A DNA stretch of 39,438 nt from Rhodobacteraceae bacterium UBA3069. Its GTDB lineage: Bacteria; Pseudomonadota; Alphaproteobacteria; Rhodobacterales; Rhodobacteraceae. Both the position numbers and the translations under genes were made by a program. The stretch spans positions 1 through 39,438 of the forward strand of contig DFBX01000103.1 in assembly GCA_002366795.1 (NCBI GenBank), written 5' to 3'. Of this stretch, positions 16,915-25,342 are shown in pieces (within the stretch, counting starts at the first letter, position 1; each line of letters opens with the position of its first letter). The notes beneath the pieces were generated by a model. It was not told the origin of the DNA, did not search any database, and worked only from the letters and a program-made list of their open reading frames with translations.

Positions 16915-19900
16915 CTATTTCAAAAGGTCGCGCAACGCCGAGGACAGATCGCTCAACCCGTAGGGTTTGCGCAGGATCGGGTAATCGGTTCCGGGCTGGC
17001 CATGCCCCGCGCCCCAACCGCTTGCATATCCCGTGGCCAAAAGGATTTTCAGATCGGGGTTGATCTGCAACGCCTGGTTCGCCACGTCGAACCCGGTCAA
17101 GCCCCCGGGCATGACGATGTCCGACAGGATAAGGTCGATCTGGTTGTCCGCGCGCAGCAATTCCAACGCGGCGGGGCCGTCCTTTGCTGCCAGAACCGTA
17201 TATCCCAGCCCCTCCAGCCGGTTCACGGTCAATCGCCGCACGCTTGGGTCATCCTCGACCACCAGGATCGTTTCGGACCCGGATTCGGGCGTGCCCTTTT
17301 GCGCGTATCCGCCCCCATCGCCGCAGTCCTGCAGTGCCGGTGGCAGATACAGGGTCACGGTCGTGCCCTGCCCCTCTTCGCTGTAAATGGCGACATGGCC
17401 GCCCGACTGCTTGGCAAAGCCATAGACCATGCTGAGCCCAAGGCCGGACCCCGCCCCGACATCCTTGGTGGTAAAGAACGGTTCGAACACCCGCTGCGTG
17501 ACCGAGGGAGCCATCCCGCAACCGCTGTCGGTCACGGACAGGGCCACGTAGGGGCCGGGTTCGACATCGACCTGGGTGGCCGCGTAATCCTTATCAAGCG
17601 TCACGTTCCTGGTCATGATTGTCAGGGTGCCGCCTTCGGACATCGCGTCGCGCGCGTTGATGGCCAGGTTCAGGATCGCCATCTCGATCTGGCCCGGGTC
17701 GGTGAGGGTGGGATACAGATCGTCGGACAGGTCGGTCTTGATCCGTATCTGCTCGCCCAAGGTTCTAGACAAAATCGACTTTATGTCCATGACCAGTTTG
17801 TTCAGCGGAACGGTTTCCGGCTTCAGCGCCTGTTTGCGGGAAAACGCCAGCAGTTGCGCGGTCAGCTTGGCCCCAAGGTCCGACGCCTCAAGGGCCTCCT
17901 CCAGAAGGTCGCGTTTGGGGAAATTGCCCAAGTTCATTTCCAGCAGTTCAAGGTTGCCGGTTATGATTGTCAGAAGGTTGTTGAAATCATGCGCCAGCCC
18001 GCCGGTCAGTTGCCCGATGGCTTCCATTTTCTGGGCCTGCTGCAACGCATTGCGGCTCTTCATGTCTTCGGTCAGGTCATGCATCATGCCAGTGAAATGA
18101 TGCCTGCCGTCGAACCAGAATTCGGCAACGGTCAGGCGCATCGGCACCTCGGTTCCGTTCTTGTGCAGCGCGTTGAGTTCGCGCCCCGTTCCGATAATCT
18201 GTTTCTCGCCGGTTTCCCGATAGTGCGACAGGTAGCTGTCGTGCTTGCTATGGTATGGCTCTGACATCAGCATACTGACATTACGGCCCAGCACCTCGTC
18301 GGCCGAATAGCCCAACATGCTGGATGCCGAGGAGCTGAAACCGCGGACAATCCCGTGATCGTCGATGGTGATGATCGCTTCGGGCGAGGCATCCAGAAGA
18401 GCGCTGAGCCGCGCTTCGCGTTCTTCCAGCGCGCTCTGGCTTTGCAACCGGATGGTCACATCCTCTGCGGCAAGAAGGATCAGGTTATGCCCGTTGATCG
18501 CATCTTCGATCTTGCGCGCGTTCATGATCAGGGTCAGATCCTTCTGCCCCTCGACCTGCATGTCAATTTCATAGGATTCGACGTCTTGCTGTTCCGGCAG
18601 GATCGCTTCCAGCAGCTTGCGCAGGGCCGGCTGATCCCATTGCTGGCTTTGCACGTCGAACAGGATCTTGCCCTGGATCTCCTTGGATGTGGTATTGAAC
18701 ATCGTCAGGTAGGAATGGCTGGCCCGCACGATCCTGAAATCCTTGTCCAGCACCAGCAGCGGTTCGCGGATCGTATCAACGATGCTTTCGGAAAACAGTT
18801 GCGCGGCCCTGGCTTCTTGCTGCAAGGTTTTCAGTTCGGTCACATCCGAAAAGGTGATGACCACACCGTCGATTTTTCCGTCCTGCGTCCGGTAGGGCAG
18901 AATGCGCCGGATGAACCATTTGCCATCCTCGGACTGCACGTCGCGGTCGATCGGGGTCAGATCGTTCAGCACCTTGCGCGCGTCCGGCAACAGGTTGGCG
19001 TCATCGGTCCGGCCGGTGATGTCGCTGAAGGGGCGCCCGACGTCATTGGCGATGACATTGAACAGCTCGCGGATCGCCGGGGTGAACCGCATGATGTTCA
19101 ACTTCCGGTCCAGAAACAGCGTCGCAATCCCGGAACTGGACAGCACGTTGTTCAGGTCGTCCAACAGGCTGCGCTCGTCCTCGACCTTTTGCTGTAGCTG
19201 GGTGTTGAGCGTGGTCAGCTCTTCGTTCAGGGACTGCAATTCCTCTTTCGAGGTTTCCAGCTCTTCGTTCGTCGATTGGAACTCCTCGTTCATTGACATG
19301 GCCTCCTCGTTCGAGGCCTTCAATTCTTCGGCGGACAACTCGTAATCGCGGATGGTACTTTGCAATTCCAGCCGCGTCGATTCCAGTTCCTGTTCAAGAT
19401 GCGTCTGTAACGCGGTGTCAGCCATGGTTGCATGGGGCGCGGATCTTTCCGCAGCGGTCGGTTGATCGACAAAGGTCACAAGCACCAGGGTTTCATCGTC
19501 CACGACAACCGGATGCGCGCCGATGGATACGTTTGTTTTCTGACCCTTGCGCGTGACCACGCCGGAAATCGTGACATCGTGGCGCGTTTGCAAAGCCTCG
19601 CGGATCGCGCTGCCCAGCTTGGTTCGCAATCCTTGACGGGCCATGGCCCAAAGGCCCTGTTTCGCCTCGCCCGTGGGCACTTTCAGGTATTCGTCAATCG
19701 GGCCGTGGAAATACAACGTCTCCATGCGGGCGTCGATCAGTACGGCGGCGGGTGCATATTGCTCGACCAGGATTTTCTGGCTGATATCTGCCAGCTTTTG
19801 CCCGTGGCCAACCATTGCCGCGCGGTTGGCCGACACGGGAGCCCCGCTGATGACGGGCCTTGATACCGGCAGTTCAAAATGCCCGCGGCCTGTCATGCCG

Positions 19901-21402
19901 ACGCGTTTATACAGCCGGTACTTCTTTGAAATGGGTTGAAACTGCGCCTCGTAGTTGGTGGCCGTTTCCGAATACCCGAGGAAAAGCACGCCCTCGTCGT
20001 TCAGCGCAAAATGGAACATCTTGATGATCCGCGCCTGCGCATCCGCGTTCAGATAGATCAGCAGGTTGCGGCAGGAAATCAGATCAAGTTTGGAAAACGG
20101 CGCATCAGCCAGAATGTTCTGGCTGGCAAAAACGACGGCATTGCGCAATTCGGGAGTGATGCAATAGGAATGGTCCTCCTTGATGAAGAACCGGTTCAGG
20201 CGTTCGCGCGACATATCTGCGGCGATCGCATCGGGGTAGACACCGGCCCGCGCGATGGCCAGCGCGTGTTCATCCACATCCGAGGCAAAGACCTGCAATT
20301 TGACATCCTTTCGGATACCCGAAATTTTCTCGATCATAAGCATGGCCAGCGAATAGGCTTCCTCGCCGGTGGCGCAGGCCGGCACCCAGATGCGGATCGG
20401 CTTTCCGGGCGCGCATTTCTTGACCAGTTCGGGGATCACCGTCTTGGCCAAGCAATCGAATGCCTCGCCATCGCGGAAGAACGACGTGACGCTGATCAAC
20501 AGATCGGCGCACAGTTTTTTGGCCTCGTCCGGTGAATCCTTTAGCAAGGCCAGGTAGTCGATCGAGTTTTCCATGTGCCGCAAGGCCATCCGCCGTTCGA
20601 TCCGGCGCAGCAACGTGCCCTCTTTGTAGAACTCGAAATTGATGTCGGTGTAGGTTTTCAGAAGGTTGGTGATCTCGGCCAGTGAATCCCGCGCCTTGGT
20701 GCCAAGCACATGCGGCTTGTTTCCCTTGGAGATATAGGGATGCGCCACGTAGTCGATGATCGCCGCGGGCATCTTGTCCACGCGCAGGACATGATCGACA
20801 GAACCCGATGCAATGGTGCTGCGCGGCATGCCGCCATGGGCCGCTTCCTTGGGGTCCTGCACCAGAACCATGCCGCCGTTTTCCTTGATGCTGCGAATGC
20901 CCGCCGTGCCATCGCCGCCGGTTCCCGACAGGATGATCCCGACGGCATTTTGTTTCTGGTCACTGGCCAAAGCGCGAAAGAAATAGTCGATCGGCAGGCG
21001 CAGGCCGCGCCGCTGCACGGGGGCCGACAGGTGCAACGCACCGTCCTTGACACCGAGGGAATGATTGGGGGGGATGACGTAAACGTGGTCTGGTTCGATC
21101 CTGGACTGGTCGGTGGCAAAGGCGACGGACATCTTGGTGTCCTTGGACAGGATCTCGGCCATCAGGCTTTTGTGGTCGGGATCGGCATGGTGAATCACCA
21201 CGAAGGCCAGCCCGGTGTTGTCCGGCATCGCCTTGAAGAAATCCGACAGGGCCTGAAGCCCGCCAGCAGATGCCCCAAGCCCGATAACAGGCACTGGCCC
21301 CTCGTGCTTCCTGACCGTTCCGCGCGCGTCGGCGGGCCGCTTCTTTCCCGGCGCGGGCTTGGCCTTGTCGGGCGCAGATGGCTTTTTGGGGGCTTGCGCC
21401 AT
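16915..21402 (-). CDS. CheB-CheR-PAS hybrid histidine kinase
   Basis: This 1,495-residue cytoplasmic signalling protein has, in order: a CheB methylesterase domain (about 35-215; VIGLGASAGGLQAL, HHADPDHKS, SGTGGDGTAG); a CheR methyltransferase domain (about 230-490; RIERRM, ISVTSFFRD, PACATGEEAYSLA, SCRNLLIYL); a long coiled coil rich in Glu, Leu and Asn (about 660-760); three PAS domains (to about 1130); a HisKA domain with LAHDFNNLLTI; a HATPase domain (GSGLGLSMVYGF); and a C-terminal receiver with Asp in LILSDIVMPG. No transmembrane segment is seen. ATG 21402 is chosen because AAGGAG lies eight bases upstream; a TTG at 21405 is less likely. It has no chemotaxis neighbours, so it probably senses a cytoplasmic stress signal. 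The partner regulator is unknown. Confidence 0.92.
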   Translation of the reverse strand: MAQAPKKPSAPDKAKPAPGKKRPADARGTVRKHEGPVPVIGLGASAGGLQALSDFFKAMPDNTGLAFVVIHHADPDHKSLMAEILSKDTKMSVAFATDQSRIEPDHVYVIPPNHSLGVKDGALHLSAPVQRRGLRLPIDYFFRALASDQKQNAVGIILSGTGGDGTAGIRSIKENGGMVLVQDPKEAAHGGMPRSTIASGSVDHVLRVDKMPAAIIDYVAHPYISKGNKPHVLGTKARDSLAEITNLLKTYTDINFEFYKEGTLLRRIERRMALRHMENSIDYLALLKDSPDEAKKLCADLLISVTSFFRDGEAFDCLAKTVIPELVKKCAPGKPIRIWVPACATGEEAYSLAMLMIEKISGIRKDVKLQVFASDVDEHALAIARAGVYPDAIAADMSRERLNRFFIKEDHSYCITPELRNAVVFASQNILADAPFSKLDLISCRNLLIYLNADAQARIIKMFHFALNDEGVLFLGYSETATNYEAQFQPISKKYRLYKRVGMTGRGHFELPVSRPVISGAPVSANRAAMVGHGQKLADISQKILVEQYAPAAVLIDARMETLYFHGPIDEYLKVPTGEAKQGLWAMARQGLRTKLGSAIREALQTRHDVTISGVVTRKGQKTNVSIGAHPVVVDDETLVLVTFVDQPTAAERSAPHATMADTALQTHLEQELESTRLELQSTIRDYELSAEELKASNEEAMSMNEEFQSTNEELETSKEELQSLNEELTTLNTQLQQKVEDERSLLDDLNNVLSSSGIATLFLDRKLNIMRFTPAIRELFNVIANDVGRPFSDITGRTDDANLLPDARKVLNDLTPIDRDVQSEDGKWFIRRILPYRTQDGKIDGVVITFSDVTELKTLQQEARAAQLFSESIVDTIREPLLVLDKDFRIVRASHSYLTMFNTTSKEIQGKILFDVQSQQWDQPALRKLLEAILPEQQDVESYEIDMQVEGQKDLTLIMNARKIEDAINGHNLILLAAEDVTIRLQSQSALEEREARLSALLDASPEAIITIDDHGIVRGFSSSASSMLGYSADEVLGRNVSMLMSEPYHSKHDSYLSHYRETGEKQIIGTGRELNALHKNGTEVPMRLTVAEFWFDGRHHFTGMMHDLTEDMKSRNALQQAQKMEAIGQLTGGLAHDFNNLLTIITGNLELLEMNLGNFPKRDLLEEALEASDLGAKLTAQLLAFSRKQALKPETVPLNKLVMDIKSILSRTLGEQIRIKTDLSDDLYPTLTDPGQIEMAILNLAINARDAMSEGGTLTIMTRNVTLDKDYAATQVDVEPGPYVALSVTDSGCGMAPSVTQRVFEPFFTTKDVGAGSGLGLSMVYGFAKQSGGHVAIYSEEGQGTTVTLYLPPALQDCGDGGGYAQKGTPESGSETILVVEDDPSVRRLTVNRLEGLGYTVLAAKDGPAALELLRADNQIDLILSDIVMPGGLTGFDVANQALQINPDLKILLATGYASGWGAGHGQPGTDYPILRKPYGLSDLSSALRDLLK

Positions 21403-21559
21403 CAAGAATGCTCCTTCGGTCGGGGTCGTGCCGTGTAGACCTATTCAATTTGCAGGAATTTGACCAGTATTCGCAAGCAGCAGACCGGTCGCATCGCCAT
21501 GTCCCGCGCCCAGCTTGGCCTTGGGCCGGACCAGCAATCACACCGCCGCCAAATCCGGC

Positions 21560-21573
21560 TTGATCTTCGTCAA
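21560..21573 (+). promoter_or_regulatory. FNR/FixK box before cfa
   Basis: TTGAT-CTTC-GTCAA matches 9 of the 10 consensus positions and is the RTCAA variant accepted by alphaproteobacterial FnrL/FixK. It lies 61 bases upstream of the cfa ATG. A class II start would fall near 21608; only a weak -10 (TACCGT, 21595-21600) is seen. It is 158 bases from the divergent kinase start, so it more likely serves cfa. Confidence 0.65.
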
Positions 21574-21633
21574 TCCGAATCGCGCCGCCACTGTTACCGT
21601 TGCGGCATCTTGGCCCATCCCAACGGTTTGCGC

Positions 21634-22902
21634 ATGTATTCGATCTGGAAAACCACGCTGGACATGATGTTGCGATCCCTGTTTCGACAAGGATCGCTTG
21701 CCGTAGCCATGCCCGACGGAACGACGTTCCGGTACGGCGAAGCCAGCGATTCGCCACTGACGGTTCGCCTGCATGACGCGGCGACGGTCCGGCATCTGGT
21801 TCTGAACCCCGAACTGGCGCTTGGCGAATCCTACATGAACGGAAACCTGACGATCGAGGGCGACGACCTGCACGGGTTTCTGGCGCTGGTGTCGCGCAAC
21901 ATCGCATGGGCATCGGGCACGCCGGTCTGGTGGCAGGAACCCGTGAACAAGCTGCGCCGCGCCTTGCGCAATCTGCAAAACAACGTCACCCGGCGGGCGC
22001 GCAAGAACGTGGCGCATCACTATGACCTGTCGGGGCGGCTGTATGATCTGTTCCTTGACGAGGACCGCCAGTATTCCTGCGCCTATTTCAGAACCGCAGA
22101 TGCCACGCTGGAACAGGCGCAGGCCGACAAGAAGGCGCATATCGCCCGCAAACTGCGGATCGAACCGGGAATGCAGGTTCTTGATATTGGCTGCGGCTGG
22201 GGCGGCATGGCGCTGACCCTTGCGCGCGATTACGGGGCCAGGGTCACGGGCATTACCCTGTCCCGCGAACAGTTCGACCATGCCACGCGGCGCGCACAGC
22301 AAGAGGAGCTGTCGGACCGCATCACGTTCAAGCTGTGCGATTACCGCGAAATCGGCGGCCAGTTCGACAGGATCGTGTCGGTCGGTATGTTCGAGCATGT
22401 CGGCCTGCGCCACGCCGCCACCTATTTCCGGACAATCCGCGACCGGCTGTCGCCGGATGGGATCGCGCTGGTCCACACGATCGGTCGCACCGCACCCGCA
22501 GCGGCGACAAACCCGTGGATCGCCAAGTACATCTTTCCGGGCGGCTATATCCCGACCCTTTCAGAGGCGGCCAACGCCATCGAAAAGGCGCATCTTTGGC
22601 CCGCCGACATCGAATGCTGGCGCCTGCATTATGCCTATACGCTGCGCGAATGGTTCAACCGGTTCGAACAGAACATCCCCGAAATCCGCGAGATTTACAA
22701 CGAGCGGTTCATCAGGATGTGGCGGTTCTATCTTGTGGCGAGCGAACAGACTTTCCGGCATGGCCCGCAGGCGGTGTTGCAGTTCCAACTGTCGCGCAAA
22801 GTCGGCGCGGTGCCCATCGTGCGGGACTATCTGTATGGCCCCGACCGGGCCGATCACGCGCACCCGGCCGATGCGCATCCGGGCACGGCGAACAAAAAGT
22901 AA
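21634..22902 (+). CDS. cfa: cyclopropane-fatty-acyl-phospholipid synthase
   Basis: This 422-residue SAM-dependent enzyme methylenates unsaturated membrane phospholipid chains. It has an N-terminal lipid-binding region (about 1-110), the NVAHHYDLSGRLYDLFLD segment that precedes the methyltransferase fold, the SAM site VLDIGCGWGG, an SVGMFEHVG motif and the C-terminal YTLREWFNRF block. Length matches the family when ATG 21634 is used; an open frame from 21460 adds 58 residues unlike the family and contains the FNR box. No clear Shine-Dalgarno sequence precedes 21634. It is followed by DUF2267 copy 2 after 53 bases, probably in one operon. Cyclopropanation is a known stationary-phase and acid-stress response. 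Confidence 0.9.
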   Translation: MYSIWKTTLDMMLRSLFRQGSLAVAMPDGTTFRYGEASDSPLTVRLHDAATVRHLVLNPELALGESYMNGNLTIEGDDLHGFLALVSRNIAWASGTPVWWQEPVNKLRRALRNLQNNVTRRARKNVAHHYDLSGRLYDLFLDEDRQYSCAYFRTADATLEQAQADKKAHIARKLRIEPGMQVLDIGCGWGGMALTLARDYGARVTGITLSREQFDHATRRAQQEELSDRITFKLCDYREIGGQFDRIVSVGMFEHVGLRHAATYFRTIRDRLSPDGIALVHTIGRTAPAAATNPWIAKYIFPGGYIPTLSEAANAIEKAHLWPADIECWRLHYAYTLREWFNRFEQNIPEIREIYNERFIRMWRFYLVASEQTFRHGPQAVLQFQLSRKVGAVPIVRDYLYGPDRADHAHPADAHPGTANKK

Positions 22903-22955
22903 GGCACCGGGGCCGCAACCATATCCGGCAGGCTGCCAAGAACAAGGAGAACACC

Positions 22956-23378
22956 ATGAGCGCACAAGGTTTGAAAATCATCGACTCGGCGGTCGTTTCG
23001 GCGAACACCTGGATCAACGCCGTCAACGCGCACACCGGCTGGGACAACAAGCAACGCGCCTATCGGCTGTTGCGGCAGGTACTGCACGTGATCCGCGATC
23101 ACCTGAGCGTGGACGAGGCGGCACAGGTCGGGGCGCAGTTGCCGGTGCTGATCCGTGGTATTTTCTACGAAGGCTGGAATCCGTCCAGGGTGCCGGTGAT
23201 CGAACGCAGCCTTGACGGGTTTATCGCCAGGGTCCAGCGCGCCTTTGAAACCGATCCCTTGGGCGACGCCCCCGAGGCAATCCAATCCGTGATCGAGGTG
23301 ATGCAGACCCATATGGAAGGTGGAGAGATGGCGCAGGTGAAACAGACCTTTTCCAAGGAAATCCAGACGCTGTTCTGA
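22956..23378 (+). CDS. DUF2267 protein (copy 2)
   Basis: This 140-residue soluble helical protein is paralogous to the one at 7270-7701, with the same MSAQGL opening, a RLLRQVLHVIRDHLSVDEAAQ block and LPVLIRGIFYEGW. Its C-terminal third differs and ends in KQTFSKEIQTLF. AAGGAG six bases before the ATG fixes the start. It lies directly downstream of cfa, and the gap of 53 bases has no terminator, so it is probably cotranscribed from the FNR box at 21560. Both copies thus sit in FNR-box operons with an envelope-related first gene. The biochemical function is unknown. Confidence 0.85.
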   Translation: MSAQGLKIIDSAVVSANTWINAVNAHTGWDNKQRAYRLLRQVLHVIRDHLSVDEAAQVGAQLPVLIRGIFYEGWNPSRVPVIERSLDGFIARVQRAFETDPLGDAPEAIQSVIEVMQTHMEGGEMAQVKQTFSKEIQTLF

Positions 23379-23404
23379 TCGCCTGCCCTGTTTGCCCGCC
23401 CTTC

Positions 23405-23455
23405 CGGCCCATCCACGCGGCCCCTTTCACCGGGCGCGGGGATGGGCCGTTTCTT
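23405..23455. terminator. terminator-like hairpin between DUF2267 copy 2 and the hibernation factor gene
   Basis: A perfect 10-bp stem (CGGCCCATCC / GGATGGGCCG) encloses a 25-base GC-rich loop that can pair further inside, and is followed by TTTCTT. It lies in the 101-base gap between two convergent genes and probably ends the cfa-DUF2267 transcript. Confidence 0.6.
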
Positions 23456-23479
23456 CAATCTACAAGCCGACGGGCGGCT

Positions 23480-24055
23480 TCAGTCCGGCACATGCTTCAA
23501 CGGTCCAATCGGGCGCACTGTGCTGGCTTGCGGCCCGGTTCCGCTTTCCTCGGTTTCGACGACCAGTTCCACGGCATCGCCTTCGTTCAGGTTCTCGAAC
23601 ACCCCGTCCACGACGCTGTTTTTATGAAAATAGATAAGCCGGTGATCGGTCGCAAGAATCTGGCCGAAGCCCTTAGAGTAACTGATTTCGGCTACTTTGC
23701 CTTGCAGCATACCCTCGTGCTGTTTCACGTCCCCGCGTGACTTTTGCTTGTGCGATTCAAGCCGCTTGGCCATGGCGGCAAAAGCATCCCGGATGGCAAC
23801 GGGAAGATGTTCGTGTTCGGGGGCATCGCCCTTTTGCGGATGCACCGACACATCCGCGCCCGACACCCTGACCACGATCGACACGTCGTAAAGGTTTCCC
23901 TTTTGATGCCGGGTATGCGGCGCGCGCACATGGATGCGGCAACTGGTGATCGCGGGGTGGTGCCGTTCAAGCAGGTCAACCTTTTCGCGTATCAGGTTCT
24001 CGATCTCGTCAGAGGCTTCAACATTCGCGAAAGAGCATTCCAATGGGATCTGCAT
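23480..24055 (-). CDS. ribosome hibernation factor fused to a cold-shock domain
   Basis: This 191-residue protein has an N-terminal HPF/RaiA domain (about 1-100: a beta-alpha fold beginning MQIPLECSFANVEASDEIEN, followed by HVRAPHTRHQKGNLYDVSIV and AIRDAFAAMAKRLESHKQ). A C-terminal cold-shock-like domain follows (about 115-185: GKVAEISYSKGFGQI, IYFHKNSVV, LNEGDAVEL, GPQASTV), with the KGFGxI and FH nucleic-acid-binding elements. The long HPF proteins of other bacteria carry a different C-terminal dimerisation domain. AAAGGA eight bases before ATG 24055 sets the start; a TTG at 24061 is too close to that site. It presumably binds the 30S decoding region when growth stops. It is divergent from the second Crp/Fnr gene. 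Confidence 0.85.
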   Translation of the reverse strand: MQIPLECSFANVEASDEIENLIREKVDLLERHHPAITSCRIHVRAPHTRHQKGNLYDVSIVVRVSGADVSVHPQKGDAPEHEHLPVAIRDAFAAMAKRLESHKQKSRGDVKQHEGMLQGKVAEISYSKGFGQILATDHRLIYFHKNSVVDGVFENLNEGDAVELVVETEESGTGPQASTVRPIGPLKHVPD

Positions 24056-24183
24056 GATCAAATTCCTTTATTAATTGCGGTGCCCGTCGGGGTCGCGTTC
24101 ATCGGATCGTCCTGTAGTTTGCGCGACTTTGCGCGGGCCCGCATTGACCGCAGTTAAACCCGCGCAGGATCCTTTCGAATGCG

Positions 24184-24193
24184 CCCCCCCCCC
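24184..24193. repeat. C10 homopolymer in the 402-base divergent region
   Basis: Ten consecutive C lie in the intergenic region 24056-24457, between the hibernation factor gene and the second Crp/Fnr gene. Apart from this tract and the FNR box at 24382 I see no gene or RNA in that region. Confidence 0.8.
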
Positions 24194-24381
24194 ACGGCGA
24201 TCGGCCTGCGACCGCGTTTTTCAAACCCGGCACGGGCGCAAAGCGATGAGTGGGAATCCGCCCACGGGCATGGCAGGCGGGCCGATAAAAGCGCGGAAAA
24301 ATGCCCCAAGGCCTTGTTTCAAATAGATATCCCCCAAGGCAAGCCCCCGATCGACCACGCGCGCCACCACCGATTTCCGGA

Positions 24382-24395
24382 CTGATTAATATCAA
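24382..24395 (+). promoter_or_regulatory. FNR/FixK box before the second Crp/Fnr gene
   Basis: CTGAT-TAAT-ATCAA matches 9 of the 10 consensus positions and has a symmetrical TGATTAATATCA core. A TAACAT -10 candidate at 24417-24422 would give a start near 24430, with the box centre almost exactly at -41.5. The second regulator is therefore probably a target of the first, giving a cascade. Confidence 0.75.
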
Positions 24396-24457
24396 GATAC
24401 ATCCCGCGCCCCGCCGTAACATCTGCCCTTGGGAACAAACCGGAGGATCCCTGCGAC

Positions 24458-25222
24458 ATGAGTTCGGTATTGCGACATCTGGATGACCTGAAGGCCGTCA
24501 CGCCGATATATCCGTCGGCGGGCATCGGCACGATGTCACGCGGGTTACGTGCGTCCCTGTATCAACACGAACGCAGGTTCCAGCGCGACAGCACGCTGAA
24601 GATGGAGGGCGACACATCCAACACGGTGTTTTGCCTGTTCGACGGCTGGCTTGCGCTATCGAAATCGCTGGAAAGCGGGCAGACCCAGATCGTCGATTTT
24701 CTGCTGCCCGGTGACATCCTCAACCCGACCTCCGCGGCTGGCACCAGTTCGGCCGTCACGATCGAGGCCTACACGAACGGATCGCTCGCCGCCGTTCCCT
24801 TTGCCCGCTGGGACAAACTGGTCACGGAATTCCCCGAACTCAACCGCATCATGCGCAATATCGGGGCCGCCCGAAGCGCGCGGCGTTCGGAACGGATTTT
24901 GCGTCTGGGCAAAGGCACCGCCGAAATGCGCGTGGCCTTTGCCCTGATGGAGCTGTGCATCAGGACCGGCGCATTTACCGGCACCCCCGGCACCAAGTTC
25001 CAGATACCGCTGACCCAGCAACAACTGGGCGATTACATCGGCTTGTCCTCTGTCCATGTCTGCCGGACCATGCGCCTGATGGTCAAGAACGGCATATTGG
25101 AATTGCGCGACCGGATGGACATCACCGTTCAGGATCCCAAGACGCTGGCCAAACTGGCGGGGGTCGATCACGAGAAGCTGAAACGCGAGATTCTTCCCTG
25201 CGAGAGCTGGATCGGCCCATAG
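24458..25222 (+). CDS. Crp/Fnr-family regulator (second)
   Basis: This 254-residue regulator has an N-terminal cyclic-nucleotide-binding-like domain (about 38-125; FLLPGDILNP is the usual turn), a dimer helix (about 130-165) and a winged helix (LTQQQLGDYIGLSSVHVCRTMRLM, 185-208). The recognition helix carries His200, Cys202 and Arg203 (HxCR) in place of the E-x-x-S-R of FNR, so its DNA target should differ from the TTGAT boxes. No N-terminal cysteine cluster is present, so an FNR-type Fe-S centre is unlikely. GGAGG lies 11 bases before the ATG, a long but usable spacing. It is just upstream of the N-ATPase operon, which has its own FNR box. Confidence 0.9.
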   Translation: MSSVLRHLDDLKAVTPIYPSAGIGTMSRGLRASLYQHERRFQRDSTLKMEGDTSNTVFCLFDGWLALSKSLESGQTQIVDFLLPGDILNPTSAAGTSSAVTIEAYTNGSLAAVPFARWDKLVTEFPELNRIMRNIGAARSARRSERILRLGKGTAEMRVAFALMELCIRTGAFTGTPGTKFQIPLTQQQLGDYIGLSSVHVCRTMRLMVKNGILELRDRMDITVQDPKTLAKLAGVDHEKLKREILPCESWIGP

Positions 25223-25243
25223 CCACCTGCCGCGTGGCCTGTC

Positions 25244-25257
25244 TTGATCATGGTCAA
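25244..25257 (+). promoter_or_regulatory. FNR/FixK box before the N-ATPase operon
   Basis: TTGAT-CATG-GTCAA matches 9 of the 10 consensus positions. TATTTT at 25279-25284 is a fair -10, giving a start near 25291 with the box centre near -41. The site lies 22 bases after the second Crp/Fnr gene and 86 bases before the atpD TTG. Confidence 0.75.
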
Positions 25258-25342
25258 GGCAGCGCTGCGCGAACAGGCTATTTTCAAGGCACGCGCCAAC
25301 GCGCGCGGGCTGCATTCGGTTATCAAAGTCAGGAGGCGCAAT

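Noticed and set aside
15704..17017. Open frame of 437 codons on the minus strand opposite the ATP-grasp gene
   Set aside because: Arg/Pro/His-rich composition without domains; the plus-strand ATP-grasp motifs are clear.
17002..18264. Open frame of 420 codons on the plus strand opposite the large kinase
   Set aside because: Antisense shadow of the receiver and HATPase region; no motifs or ribosome site.
22335..22955. Open frame reading into DUF2267 copy 2 from inside cfa
   Set aside because: This is a cfa shadow; ATG 22956 with AAGGAG is the real start and matches the paralogue's MSAQGL.
25244..25342. N-terminal extension of atpD from 25244
   Set aside because: It would begin inside the FNR box; the TTG at 25343 has AGGAGG at six bases and gives the family N-terminus.
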